A DNA stretch of 60,809 nt, from the NCBI GenBank assembly GCA_003604975.1, contig QZIR01000004.1, positions 1 to 60,809 on the forward strand. Direction: 5' to 3'. The notes under the pieces are model-generated. The model had not been told where the DNA came from. It ran no database searches and saw only the letters and a program-made list of their open reading frames with translations. Source of the stretch: Desulforudis sp. Lineage in GTDB: Bacteria; Bacillota; Desulfotomaculia; Desulfotomaculales; Desulforudaceae. How positions within the stretch are numbered: the stretch's first letter is position 1; each line of letters opens with the position of its first letter. The translations under genes were made by a program, and so were the position numbers. Shown here piece by piece: positions 41,835 through 50,073 of the stretch.

Positions 41835-43349
41835 CTACTCCATAAACTGCAGAACATAATTGGGCATCCGGAGATTCCCGTCTTCAGAACGCAGGACTAC
41901 CTCGTGGTCATCGATCTTTGCCAGGCGGAAGGATCGGCCGGTCTCTGTCTTCCCGACCCAGTCCCGGCTGCCCATGCACCTGGCAATCCAATACAGCAGG
42001 GTCTTACGGACGTGGGGATCAACCACGGGCAGTTCCCCCACCACAATCCGATTGCCTCTCATCAATCGTTCAATCAGTGTTCTTTCGGCCTCTTTCTGCC
42101 GCAGGTACTCCGCCATCACTCTGGCCTTTTCGTCCTTGTGGCTGGCAGCGGCATTGGGCCTGGTTTTCTCCCGGTACATCCGTATCCGGGGGTTCAGCGT
42201 AATCTCTGTGGGCGGCTGGTCCCATATCTCGGCGTAGATGTCCTCGGTCTCTTTGGGGGCGGCGTACAAGTGACGGGTATGAAAAGCACCGAAAACAACC
42301 GCCGACAGTTCGTGCGCCGCTTGCAGGTCGGTACATGCCGCGAACCACCCGGCGATGTGCAGGTAGTCCCGCTTGCGACTGCGGAAGCTGTGGTGCTGTT
42401 CCCCCAGACGCTGGGCAAAGCGGGTAATCCGGCGGATCGTCTCGTTGGTGGCGTTCTGAAGGTAGACGAGATCACTCTCACGCCCGCCGCTGCCCAAAAA
42501 CCAGTCCTTCAGGGCCTGCCACTGGACCAGATATCTTTCTGCCACATCTTCCCGGGGCCGAGGTTCTTCAAGACGAGGAATGCTCAGGTAGTGATCGGCC
42601 AGACGCCCGGCCACCCGCTCGATCAGGCTTGGTGGGGTCTCCCTCAGTAACGTTTCAATGTGTAGTGAGGTCCGTTGCAGCACGGTCATAAAATCGCGCA
42701 GGTATTGTGTGATGGCCTCCTTGTAAGACAGAAAGGCTTCCGTCATCATCAATTCTTCGACGCGCTCGCTTTGCAGGTGGGCCAGATAGTCAGTCGCGTT
42801 TTCGGTCAGCTTGCGGAAGCTCTCATATGTCTCACTCCATAGAGCGTTCAGGGCCTCGCCGGTTAGTCTGTCAACGGCATACTTTTTCTCCTGGTCACCC
42901 TTTACGGGCCGGCCCTGTTCGGCGACAAGCCTGTTCAGTGAGGCCAGCAGTCGATCAAACAATGTCTTCTCAAGAGAGCCGCCAAATGACTCTCCCATCT
43001 GTTCCAGTTGTTGTACCATGCGTTCAATTTCGATTGTGTACGGGGTCGACTGGTAACGAAACCGCTTCTTCTTAAACTCCTCGATAGAAGTAACCTTACC
43101 GGTGTCCTGCCTGGGAATCAGATTCTTCCACTCTACCAGCTGATTCAAGTCCTGCTGTAGCTGCTCTGCTGAGTAGTCGTGGAAATGCGGGCTTTGCCGG
43201 AGATGTTCCAGGATTTCTTCGGGGAAAAGATAGTGACGAAGGCGCTCGTGTTGGTCATAGAAATAGCGCAAGACAGCCCGGTAACGCCAAGCGTTCCCGA
43301 CAGTAAGATAGGAGACTTCGGAGATGGGCTTGAGAAGTTGCTCATCCAT
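41835..43349 (-). CDS. jetA: Wadjet type II subunit JetA (TIGR02677-type)
   Basis: A 504-residue TIGR02677 protein, the kleisin-like scaffold of Wadjet. The N-terminus VSYLTVGNAWRYRAVLRYFYDQHERLRHYLFPEEI is the conserved helix pair; a helical middle follows, and the C-terminus ends in RLAKIDDHEVVLRSEDGNLRMPNYVLQFME. The ATG at 43349 is chosen; a GTG at 43361 four codons upstream is nearer an AAGG sequence. A weak TTGAGT/16/TAGAAA promoter lies about 40 bases upstream. As the first gene, it carries the operon's leader. Confidence 0.9.
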   Translation of the reverse strand: MDEQLLKPISEVSYLTVGNAWRYRAVLRYFYDQHERLRHYLFPEEILEHLRQSPHFHDYSAEQLQQDLNQLVEWKNLIPRQDTGKVTSIEEFKKKRFRYQSTPYTIEIERMVQQLEQMGESFGGSLEKTLFDRLLASLNRLVAEQGRPVKGDQEKKYAVDRLTGEALNALWSETYESFRKLTENATDYLAHLQSERVEELMMTEAFLSYKEAITQYLRDFMTVLQRTSLHIETLLRETPPSLIERVAGRLADHYLSIPRLEEPRPREDVAERYLVQWQALKDWFLGSGGRESDLVYLQNATNETIRRITRFAQRLGEQHHSFRSRKRDYLHIAGWFAACTDLQAAHELSAVVFGAFHTRHLYAAPKETEDIYAEIWDQPPTEITLNPRIRMYREKTRPNAAASHKDEKARVMAEYLRQKEAERTLIERLMRGNRIVVGELPVVDPHVRKTLLYWIARCMGSRDWVGKTETGRSFRLAKIDDHEVVLRSEDGNLRMPNYVLQFME

Positions 43350-43550
43350 TCTGGCGACCACGAACCTTATCGTTTTCTATGCGAACCGGATCATGACTCA
43401 ATTCTACGACATTCGCCCAAGTCCTTGGTTTAGGGTATCATTTCGGCATTCTTCGGCTGCAACACGTGACACCGATTGTAGTGGTACGTCTGTTTTTCAT
43501 GCCCTGAAAGCCTTGAGTTCCCTGGATTCCCATGGGGCGGGGGGTCAAAG

Positions 43551-43829
43551 TCAGAGCCCCGCCTTTTCCAGCTCTTCGAGCAGGGCGAGGCGTCTCGGAT
43601 ACCTGTACCGCCAGTCATCAGCCACCTTGGTTACCAGCATCTCCTCCCCGCGCCGCGCGGCCGCGCTTTTCGCCCGTGCCAGCAACCCGGCTGCCTGGCG
43701 GTAGGCCTCACGGGTACTTCGCAGGACATCCATTTCCAGCACGTTAATCCACGCGTCCACCGCCAGTCTCCAGTGCCTGGTGCGGGCCAGGGCTTTCGTG
43801 TATTGGTCCGTCAACCCGGCAAGCATCAT
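43551..43829 (-). pseudogene. C-terminal fragment of a SWIM zinc-finger protein
   Basis: A 92-residue frame: YTKALARTRHWRLAVDAWINVLEMDVLRSTREAYRQAAGLLARAKSAA... ending ALLEELEKAGL. This matches the extreme C-terminus of SWIM-type zinc-finger proteins (Ala-rich repeats with W-R-Y-R-x-R-R). The SWIM domain itself is missing, and there is no ribosome binding site before the ATG. It is a leftover between the Wadjet and RM operons. Confidence 0.5.
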
Positions 43830-43851
43830 GCCATAACTTACTTGAAACCAG

Positions 43852-44094
43852 TTGGACGCAGTCAGAAACGCGACGATCGTGGTTTACGATAACCGGGACC
43901 TACCAGTGGTCTCAGCAGAAGACCTCATGCTGCTGAAGCTTAAGGGCGGTAGCCCCCACGACCTCGGCGATGTTGAGTCTATTCTGGAAGTACAGGGCCA
44001 GAACCTGGATATCGCTTCTCTAATAGAGAAGGCTGGGCGAATTAAAGTCGACAAGCGACTACGGTCAATACTCATAGATATGGGACTCGCCTAG
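43852..44094 (+). pseudogene. C-terminal part of a nucleotidyltransferase-like (toxin-type) protein
   Basis: An 80-residue frame with VVYDNRDLPVVSAEDLMLLKLKGGSP, HDLGDVESILEVQ and LDIASLIEKAGRIKVDKRL. The AEDL-x2-LK and D-x2-DV pattern is that of the C-terminal half of MNT/DUF6036-like nucleotidyltransferases, which often belong to toxin-antitoxin pairs. The catalytic half is missing and the TTG start has no ribosome binding site. It faces the minus-strand frame at 44091-44489, which carries a GDIDV catalytic-type motif; the two stop regions overlap by four bases. Confidence 0.5.
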
Positions 44095-44489
44095 TTGTAT
44101 GGACACGGCAATGCCAACGTGACGCAGGTTTCTAGAATTCGTGCTTTGCCCGGCCCGTTCCAGCCACCCGTTCGCCAGAGAGACATCGAAGCGCGGAAGG
44201 CTTCAAATAAAAATTGATTAATTGCGGTATGCGGGGATGGATAACATTTAGTGAGTTCTCCCTTGCCTTCCCAAAATTCTCTGTGTTGCCTTGATCGCCA
44301 TGCGTATTTAGCCGCAATCAACTGGATGGGGAATTCGGAATCGATGGTAATGACATCGCCGAGCGGGTCGAGAAGGTCGCCCTTAGTAATATGTACTCCG
44401 TGTCCCCTTGCTCTAAGTTTCTCGACCACGGCCAAAGGATCCCCGTCGATGATCGCCATAACATCAATGTCCCCCGTCTGGCATGGCAT
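44091..44489 (-). CDS. Possible nucleotidyltransferase fragment
   Basis: A 132-residue frame whose first half reads TGDIDVMAIIDGDPLAVVEKLRARGH and then GDLLDPLGDVITIDSEFPIQLIAAKYAWRSRQ. The T-x-D-I-D-V motif and the later D-P-L and I-Q-L-I-x-A-K-Y segments are typical of the nucleotidyltransferase fold. The last 55 residues (SPHTAINQF...LALPCPYN) look unrelated to the family. The start at 44489 has GAAGGG ahead, so it may still be expressed, but the short C-terminus suggests damage. Confidence 0.45.
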   Translation of the reverse strand: MPCQTGDIDVMAIIDGDPLAVVEKLRARGHGVHITKGDLLDPLGDVITIDSEFPIQLIAAKYAWRSRQHREFWEGKGELTKCYPSPHTAINQFLFEAFRASMSLWRTGGWNGPGKARILETCVTLALPCPYN

Positions 44490-44737
44490 CACTTTCCCTT
44501 CTAAGGAAAGATTATCCCAACCCTGAAGTGGGGGCTTGTGACTAGACTCCCCGGAGTCCGTCTCCAGATCGGCGCCCGTCACATTGGGGCACGCGGAATT
44601 GAACAAGGGAGAATTAGTTTTTCCAGAGGTTCTTTCTGCTGTAACGGTATTTTTGCAAATTGGCTATTGACAACATGGGCGTGATTGGATATATTGGTTG
44701 TAACGTGGTTTCTGCAATTTTTATAACTGGTGATGAG

Positions 44738-45313
44738 ATGAGAGCGGAACTCAAGAGAATCGCATCGATCCAGATGGGGTACTCGTTCCGGACGCGCCTC
44801 GAGCTGATGCAGCCGGGGGAAATCGCGGTCCTTCAGATGAGGGACCTGACGGACGAAAACCGGGTTGATTGCAGCGGTCTGCTGCGGGTTGAGATGGAGA
44901 AGCTCAAAGAGCACCACCTCGTCAGGCCGGGTGATCTCGTGTTTCGTTCGCGTGGACAGGTATCCACCTCCGCTATCTTGACGGAAGACCCGGGTGAAGC
45001 CGTCGTGGCGGCGCCTCTGTTGAGGATCAGGGTTAGTCGCAAGGCTGTCCTGCCAGAGTATTTAAACTGGTTTATCAACCAGCCACCGGCACAAGCCTTT
45101 CTGGCGAGCCGAGCCAAAGGGACCGCGCAAAAGATGATCAGCAAGCAGGCGCTGGAAAGCCTGGAAGTTTGTGTTCCCCCGCTCGACCGCCAAAGAACCA
45201 TTGTTGAACTGGCCGCTTTGGTGGAGGAAGAGCAGAACCTGATGAATCGGCTGGCCGGCAAACGCAGGCAATACGTTTCGACCATTATGATGCAACTGGT
45301 AGAAGGAGAATAA
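44738..45313 (+). CDS. Half-length type I restriction specificity subunit
   Basis: A 191-residue single target-recognition-domain HsdS-like protein: RIASIQMGYSFRTRLE, HLVRPGDLVFRSRGQVSTSAILTEDPGEAVVAAPLLRIRV, the TAQKMISKQALESLEVCVPPLDRQRTIVELAALVEEEQ conserved helix and a YVSTIMMQLVEGE end. Full HsdS proteins have two such units; a half subunit could dimerise. The ATG at 44738 is preceded by GGTGATGAG, and hsdM starts two bases after its stop. A separate full-length hsdS lies further downstream, so the operon encodes two specificity proteins. Confidence 0.8.
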   Translation: MRAELKRIASIQMGYSFRTRLELMQPGEIAVLQMRDLTDENRVDCSGLLRVEMEKLKEHHLVRPGDLVFRSRGQVSTSAILTEDPGEAVVAAPLLRIRVSRKAVLPEYLNWFINQPPAQAFLASRAKGTAQKMISKQALESLEVCVPPLDRQRTIVELAALVEEEQNLMNRLAGKRRQYVSTIMMQLVEGE

Positions 45314-45315
45314 TC

Positions 45316-46854
45316 ATGGCAACTAATCCCCCAAACGGCAACGGGCAACACCAGATTAAACAGGGCGATATCCACAATGCCGCCTGGGCCGCCTGCGATA
45401 CCTTCCGCGGAGTGGTCGATCCGGCCCAGTACAAAGATTACATCCTGGTGATGCTTTTCGTGAAATACATCTCGGACGTGTGGAAAGACCACTATGGGAA
45501 GTACCGCGAACAGTATGGCGATGACGATGTCCGCATCCGCCGCAAGTTGGAACGCGAACGCTTCGTGCTACCTAAAGGAGCCAGTTTCTACGACCTCTAC
45601 GAACAGCGTAATGAAGCCAACATCGGCGAGCTGATCAACATCGCCCTGGACGAAATTGAAGGCGCTAACAAGGCCAAACTGGAGGGTGTATTCCGGAACA
45701 TTGATTTCAACAGCGAAGCGAACCTCGGCCGGACCAAGGACCGCAATCGCCGCTTGAAAATGCTCCTCGATGACTTCAACAAGCCGCAGTTAGATATGAG
45801 CCCGAGCCGGGTTTCCGAGGATGTCATCGGTAATACCTACATCTACCTCATCGAGCGCTTCGCGTCCGATGCCGGCAAGAAGGCCGGCGAGTTCTATACG
45901 CCCAAAAAGGTGTCGGAACTGGTGGCCAAGCTGGCCGCTCCCAAACCCGGTAACCGCATCTGCGATCCGGCCTGCGGTTCGGGGGGACTGCTGATCGAGG
46001 CCGCCCGCGAAGTGGGGGACCGCAACTATGCCCTCTTCGGCATGGAGTCCAACGGCAGCACCTGGGCCCTGGCCCGGATGAACATGTTCTTACACGGGGC
46101 AGACAGCGCCCGCATCGAATGGTGCGACACGCTCACCAGTCCCGCCCTCGTCGAAAACGACCGGCTGATGAAGTTCAACGTCGTAGTCGCCAACCCACCC
46201 TTCTCTCTCGACAAGTGGGGAGCTGACGAAGCTCAGCACGACCGCTACAACCGCTTCTGGCGCGGGGTTCCGCCCAAGAGCAAAGGAGACTGGGCCTTTA
46301 TCAGTCATATGGTGGAAGCGGCACTCGAAAAAGAAGGCCGTGTGGCCGTGGTCGTACCCCACGGGGTGCTGTTTCGGGGAGCGGCTGAAGGCCGCATCCG
46401 TCAAAAGATGATCGAGGAAAACCTGCTCGATGCCGTGGTCGGTCTGCCGGGCAACCTCTTCCCCACCACCTCGATTCCGGTAGCCATTCTAGTCTTTGAC
46501 CGCAGCCGGGAAAAAGGTGGTGTAAACCAGAACCGCAAAGACGTCCTCTTTGTCGATGCCAGCCGGGAGTACCTGCCGGGCAAGAACCGAAACGCCCTCT
46601 CCGAGGAGCACATCCAAAAAATCGTGGAGACCGTCAAGGCCCGGCAGGATGTGGGAAAATACTCTCACATCGCCACTTTCGAGGGAATTCGGGAGAACGA
46701 CTTCAACCTTAATATCCCCCGCTATGTAGACACCTTCGAAGAAGAAGAAGAGATCGACATCGATGCTGTCCAGCAGGAAATCGATCAACTGGAAAACGAG
46801 CTGGCCGAAGTGCGGGCGAAGATGGCCGCCATGCTCAAGGATGTAGTGCGATGA
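45316..46854 (+). CDS. hsdM: Type I restriction-modification DNA methyltransferase HsdM
   Basis: A 512-residue N6-adenine methyltransferase: an N-terminal helical domain (residues 20-155), the AdoMet-binding motif DPACGSGGLLIEA near 216, and the catalytic NPPF motif (VVANPPFSLDKWG) near 295. The C-terminal VQQEIDQLENELAEVRAKM coiled coil binds HsdS. It methylates the host copy of the target. It is downstream of the half-hsdS and upstream of the Bro-N gene in the same operon. Confidence 0.95.
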   Translation: MATNPPNGNGQHQIKQGDIHNAAWAACDTFRGVVDPAQYKDYILVMLFVKYISDVWKDHYGKYREQYGDDDVRIRRKLERERFVLPKGASFYDLYEQRNEANIGELINIALDEIEGANKAKLEGVFRNIDFNSEANLGRTKDRNRRLKMLLDDFNKPQLDMSPSRVSEDVIGNTYIYLIERFASDAGKKAGEFYTPKKVSELVAKLAAPKPGNRICDPACGSGGLLIEAAREVGDRNYALFGMESNGSTWALARMNMFLHGADSARIEWCDTLTSPALVENDRLMKFNVVVANPPFSLDKWGADEAQHDRYNRFWRGVPPKSKGDWAFISHMVEAALEKEGRVAVVVPHGVLFRGAAEGRIRQKMIEENLLDAVVGLPGNLFPTTSIPVAILVFDRSREKGGVNQNRKDVLFVDASREYLPGKNRNALSEEHIQKIVETVKARQDVGKYSHIATFEGIRENDFNLNIPRYVDTFEEEEEIDIDAVQQEIDQLENELAEVRAKMAAMLKDVVR

Positions 46855-46936
46855 GAGGCCAATTCCTAACTCCCGCAACTAGAACAGACCATTTTGTTGA
46901 TCTCAAAGGATCGTTCACGGTCACGGAGGTGACACG

Positions 46937-48007
46937 ATGAGAAAGAAAGACAAGACGGAAGCAACTCAAGCCGAGCGGCTCGTGGTCTTTCAGGAGAAGA
47001 GTATCCGCCGCACGTGGTACAAGGATGAGTGGTGGTTTTCGGTGATTGATGTGGTGGGGGTACTGACTGACAGCCCGGATGCTGGCGCCTACTGGCGCAA
47101 ACTGAAGCAAAGGCTGAACGCCGAAGGCAGCGAAGTCGTGACAATTTGTCACGGGTTGAAACTGGAGGCGCCGGACGGCAAGCAGCGTGTCACCGATTGC
47201 GCCAATACAGAAGGCGTTTTCCGCATCATCCAATCCATTCCCTCACCCAGAGCCGAACCATTCAAGCGTTGGCTGGCCCAGGTGGGCTACGAGCGGGTAA
47301 AAGAAATTGAAGACCCGGAACTGGCCGGCCTCCGCGCCCGTGAGCTTTACGAGGCCAAGGGTTATTCCCCAGCCTGGATTGAGAAGCGGCTGCGCTCCAT
47401 CGCCATTCGCGGCGAACTGACCAAGGAATGGAAAGAGCGCGGAGTTCAGGAAGGACGGGAATACGCCATCCTCACCGCCGAAATCGCCTGCGCCACCTTC
47501 GGCGTGACGCCTACAGAGCACGGCAAGATTAAGGGGCTGGATCAGGTCAAAACCGGCAACAACCTGCGCGACCATATGACCGATCTCGAACTGATCTTCA
47601 CTATGCTGGGTGAGGCCAGCACCACCGAGATTGCCCGCAAGCAAGACGCCCAAGGGTTCAAAAGGAATCGGACCGCCGCCAAGGAAGGCGGGAATATTGC
47701 CGGAAACGCCCGCAAGGAACTGGAAGCAAAGACCGGAACGCCGGTGGTCAGCAGCGAGAATTTCCTGAATCCATCGCAAGGACGGTTTACGCAGACCGCC
47801 ACTGCTGCCTTCATCGAGACCCAGGCCGAAGAACTGGCACAGACCAATGACGATCTGTCCGAGACCCATTCGCGTGTAAAGAAGAAGGTCCGCCAGACCA
47901 TCAAGGAACTCGGCGGTACCATGCCGGAAGACCTCCCCGCACCCGAGAAAAGCGCCAAGCAGTTGGAGCGGGAGCAGAAGAAGCTGGAGGGCGGAAAGGA
48001 TGAGTAG
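46937..48007 (+). CDS. Bro-N/antirepressor-like protein with a DinD-like C-terminal part
   Basis: A 356-residue protein. Residues 20-130 form a Bro-N domain (IRRTWYKDEWWFSVIDVVGVLTDS, then TNTEGVFRIIQS-type helices), known from phage and viral antirepressors. The middle (AILTAEIACATFGVTPTEHGKIKGL...AAKEGGNIAGNARKELEAKTG) resembles the core of the DinD protein two genes downstream. An 80-base leader with GGAGGTGAC precedes the ATG, and the last eight bases overlap hsdS. Proteins of this type often occur inside type I RM operons; control of restriction is the likely role but unproven. Confidence 0.8.
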   Translation: MRKKDKTEATQAERLVVFQEKSIRRTWYKDEWWFSVIDVVGVLTDSPDAGAYWRKLKQRLNAEGSEVVTICHGLKLEAPDGKQRVTDCANTEGVFRIIQSIPSPRAEPFKRWLAQVGYERVKEIEDPELAGLRARELYEAKGYSPAWIEKRLRSIAIRGELTKEWKERGVQEGREYAILTAEIACATFGVTPTEHGKIKGLDQVKTGNNLRDHMTDLELIFTMLGEASTTEIARKQDAQGFKRNRTAAKEGGNIAGNARKELEAKTGTPVVSSENFLNPSQGRFTQTATAAFIETQAEELAQTNDDLSETHSRVKKKVRQTIKELGGTMPEDLPAPEKSAKQLEREQKKLEGGKDE

Positions 48008-49196
48008 AACGGAGGTACCCTTACGCTCATTAGCAGCAGTCAATGGTCTGCAAACCGGACCCTTTGGCAGTCAGCTCAAAGCAGAAGAGTACACGAACAA
48101 TGGCATACCAGTGATAATGCCCAAGGACGTTTTCTCTGGAAGAATTGTTGAGAATGGAATCGCTCGAACATCTGATGATAAAGCCAAGAAACTTGCCAAG
48201 CACCGGGTCAAACCAGGGGATATCATATTCCCACGACGCGGGGATCTTGGACGAATTGGAGTTACTACAGAAGAGAACGCTGGTTGGATATGTGGTACAG
48301 GTTGCCTAAGGGCACGACTCAAAGACGATGTAGATTCCCGGTATATCCACCAGTATGTTCAACTTGAGTCGGTAAAGCGTTGGCTTAAAAGCAATGCTCT
48401 TGGTCAAACAATGCTTAATCTAAACACCGAAATCATTGGCAACCTACCAATATATGTTATCCCAAGAAAGGAACAAACCGCCATCGCCGATCTGCTCTCC
48501 ACCTGGGACCAGGCGATCGAAAAGATCGAGCGGCTGGTCGAGGCCAAGGAGAAGGAGTTTAAGTGCCTCCTCAACAAATTAATAAATGAGGAAAACAAGG
48601 GGGGTAAATGGTTAAGAGTGAAGTTAGGGGCTGTGGCGGAGATTCCGCCCCAGGAAAAACTAGTATCAGTCGAAAGAGAAACTCTTCTGACGGTAAGGCT
48701 CCATTGCAAAGGCATTGAGGAGAATTTGCGCATCGAGCCAAAGCTGACAGAAAGGGGGCGGCCTTACTTTAGGCGCTTCGCGGGTGAACTCTTAATTGGC
48801 AGGCAGAACTTCCATAACGGTGGCTTTGGGATTGTTCCTCCGGAGCTTGATGGGCTGATTGCTTCCAATGCAATTACGAGTCTTCGGGTAAAAAAAGGCT
48901 TGTTGGATACCGACTTTCTGTTTTGCTTCCTTTCGCGACCCAATTACTACAAGCGCATTGGTCGCATCATGGATGGAACTGGACAAAAGGAATTATCGGA
49001 CAAGCAAATACGACACCTCTCATTAACAATCCCACCTCTAGACCAACAAAAGCAAATTGCCTCAATCCTAAACACCGCCCGGCAGGAAATCGACCTGCTG
49101 AAAAAACAGGCTGAAGCCTACCGCAAACAGAAGCGCGGCCTGATGCAGAAGCTGCTGACCGGTACGTGGCGGGTGATTAAGAAGGGTGAAGGGTGA
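48000..49196 (+). CDS. hsdS: Type I restriction specificity subunit HsdS
   Basis: A 398-residue subunit with two target-recognition domains, each followed by a conserved helix: VIPRKEQTAIADLLSTWDQAIEKIERLVEAKEKEF (about 160-195) and IPPLDQQKQIASILNTARQEIDLL (about 340-365), ending with KQKRGLMQKLLTGTWR. These helices are the HsdM-binding and spacer elements, and their length sets the gap in the bipartite target. It overlaps the Bro-N gene by ATGAGTAG. The target sequence cannot be predicted from the protein alone. Confidence 0.93.
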   Translation: MSRTEVPLRSLAAVNGLQTGPFGSQLKAEEYTNNGIPVIMPKDVFSGRIVENGIARTSDDKAKKLAKHRVKPGDIIFPRRGDLGRIGVTTEENAGWICGTGCLRARLKDDVDSRYIHQYVQLESVKRWLKSNALGQTMLNLNTEIIGNLPIYVIPRKEQTAIADLLSTWDQAIEKIERLVEAKEKEFKCLLNKLINEENKGGKWLRVKLGAVAEIPPQEKLVSVERETLLTVRLHCKGIEENLRIEPKLTERGRPYFRRFAGELLIGRQNFHNGGFGIVPPELDGLIASNAITSLRVKKGLLDTDFLFCFLSRPNYYKRIGRIMDGTGQKELSDKQIRHLSLTIPPLDQQKQIASILNTARQEIDLLKKQAEAYRKQKRGLMQKLLTGTWRVIKKGEG

Positions 49197-49212
49197 AGGG
49201 AGGAAATCACGA

Positions 49213-50073
49213 ATGAAAAAAGAGCTGATAATCCAGCTGCACCGGGAGTTTGACGGCATCGTCCAGGTGATACCGAATTCCGAAGTGGAGTTCTGGTATG
49301 CCCGGGATTTGCAGTGGGTGTTAGGATATATCAAGTGGCAAAATTTCGTGGAAGTGATCGAAAAGGCCAAGATCGCCTGCTATAATGCTGGTACCGAAGT
49401 GAAAAACCATTTTGCCGACGTCAGTAAAATGGTCAAGATCGGCTCAGGCGCAGAACGGCCTATAGATGATATTATGCTGACCCGCTACGCCTGTTACCTC
49501 ATTGCCCAGAACGGTGATCCCCGCAAGGATGCGATTGCCTTTGCCCAGAGCTATTTCGCCATCCAGACCCGCAGGCAGGAAATCATCGAGGAGCGCATAC
49601 GGCTGCAAGAACGCCTGCAAGCCCGACAGAAACTGCGCGAATCCGAAACTGAGCTTTCCAAGAATATCTATGAGCGGGGAGTGGACGATCAGGGATTTGG
49701 CCGAATACGCTCCAAAGGCGATGCCGCTCTTTTTGGTGGGAACACCACTCAGAGCATGAAAAACCGGCTCGGTATTCCGGAAAAGCGCCCACTGGCCGAC
49801 TTCCTCCCGACCATCACCATTACCGCAAAGAACCTGGCCACGGAAATCACCAACCATAATGTGAAACACAATGATTTGTTTGGTGAACCTTCCATCACCG
49901 TCGAGCATGTTCAGAACAATCAGAGCGTGCGCAACCTGCTGGTGGAGCGGGGAATCAAGCCCGAGGAACTGCCAGCGGAAGTAGACCTCAGGAAACTGGC
50001 GCGCAGGGTGAAGTCGGATGAGAAAAGGCTGATCAGAGGGACGGAACTCCCGAAGAAGAGGGAGACGAAATAA
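49213..50073 (+). CDS. dinD: DinD-type DNA damage-inducible protein
   Basis: A 286-residue DinD protein: a Bro-N-like N-terminal part (VEFWYARDLQWVLGYIKWQNFVEVIEKAK, then DIMLTRYACYLIAQNGDPRK), the QSYFAIQTRRQEIIEERIRLQERLQARQKL helix, and the family's RGVDDQGFGRIRSKGDAALFGGNT core. In E. coli DinD is SOS-induced and blocks RecA. Here it lies between hsdS and hsdR and ends in a TAATG overlap with hsdR, suggesting a link between DNA damage and restriction. The start at 49213 follows GGGAGGAAA; the preceding 27 bases overlap hsdS. No LexA box was identified. Confidence 0.9.
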   Translation: MKKELIIQLHREFDGIVQVIPNSEVEFWYARDLQWVLGYIKWQNFVEVIEKAKIACYNAGTEVKNHFADVSKMVKIGSGAERPIDDIMLTRYACYLIAQNGDPRKDAIAFAQSYFAIQTRRQEIIEERIRLQERLQARQKLRESETELSKNIYERGVDDQGFGRIRSKGDAALFGGNTTQSMKNRLGIPEKRPLADFLPTITITAKNLATEITNHNVKHNDLFGEPSITVEHVQNNQSVRNLLVERGIKPEELPAEVDLRKLARRVKSDEKRLIRGTELPKKRETK

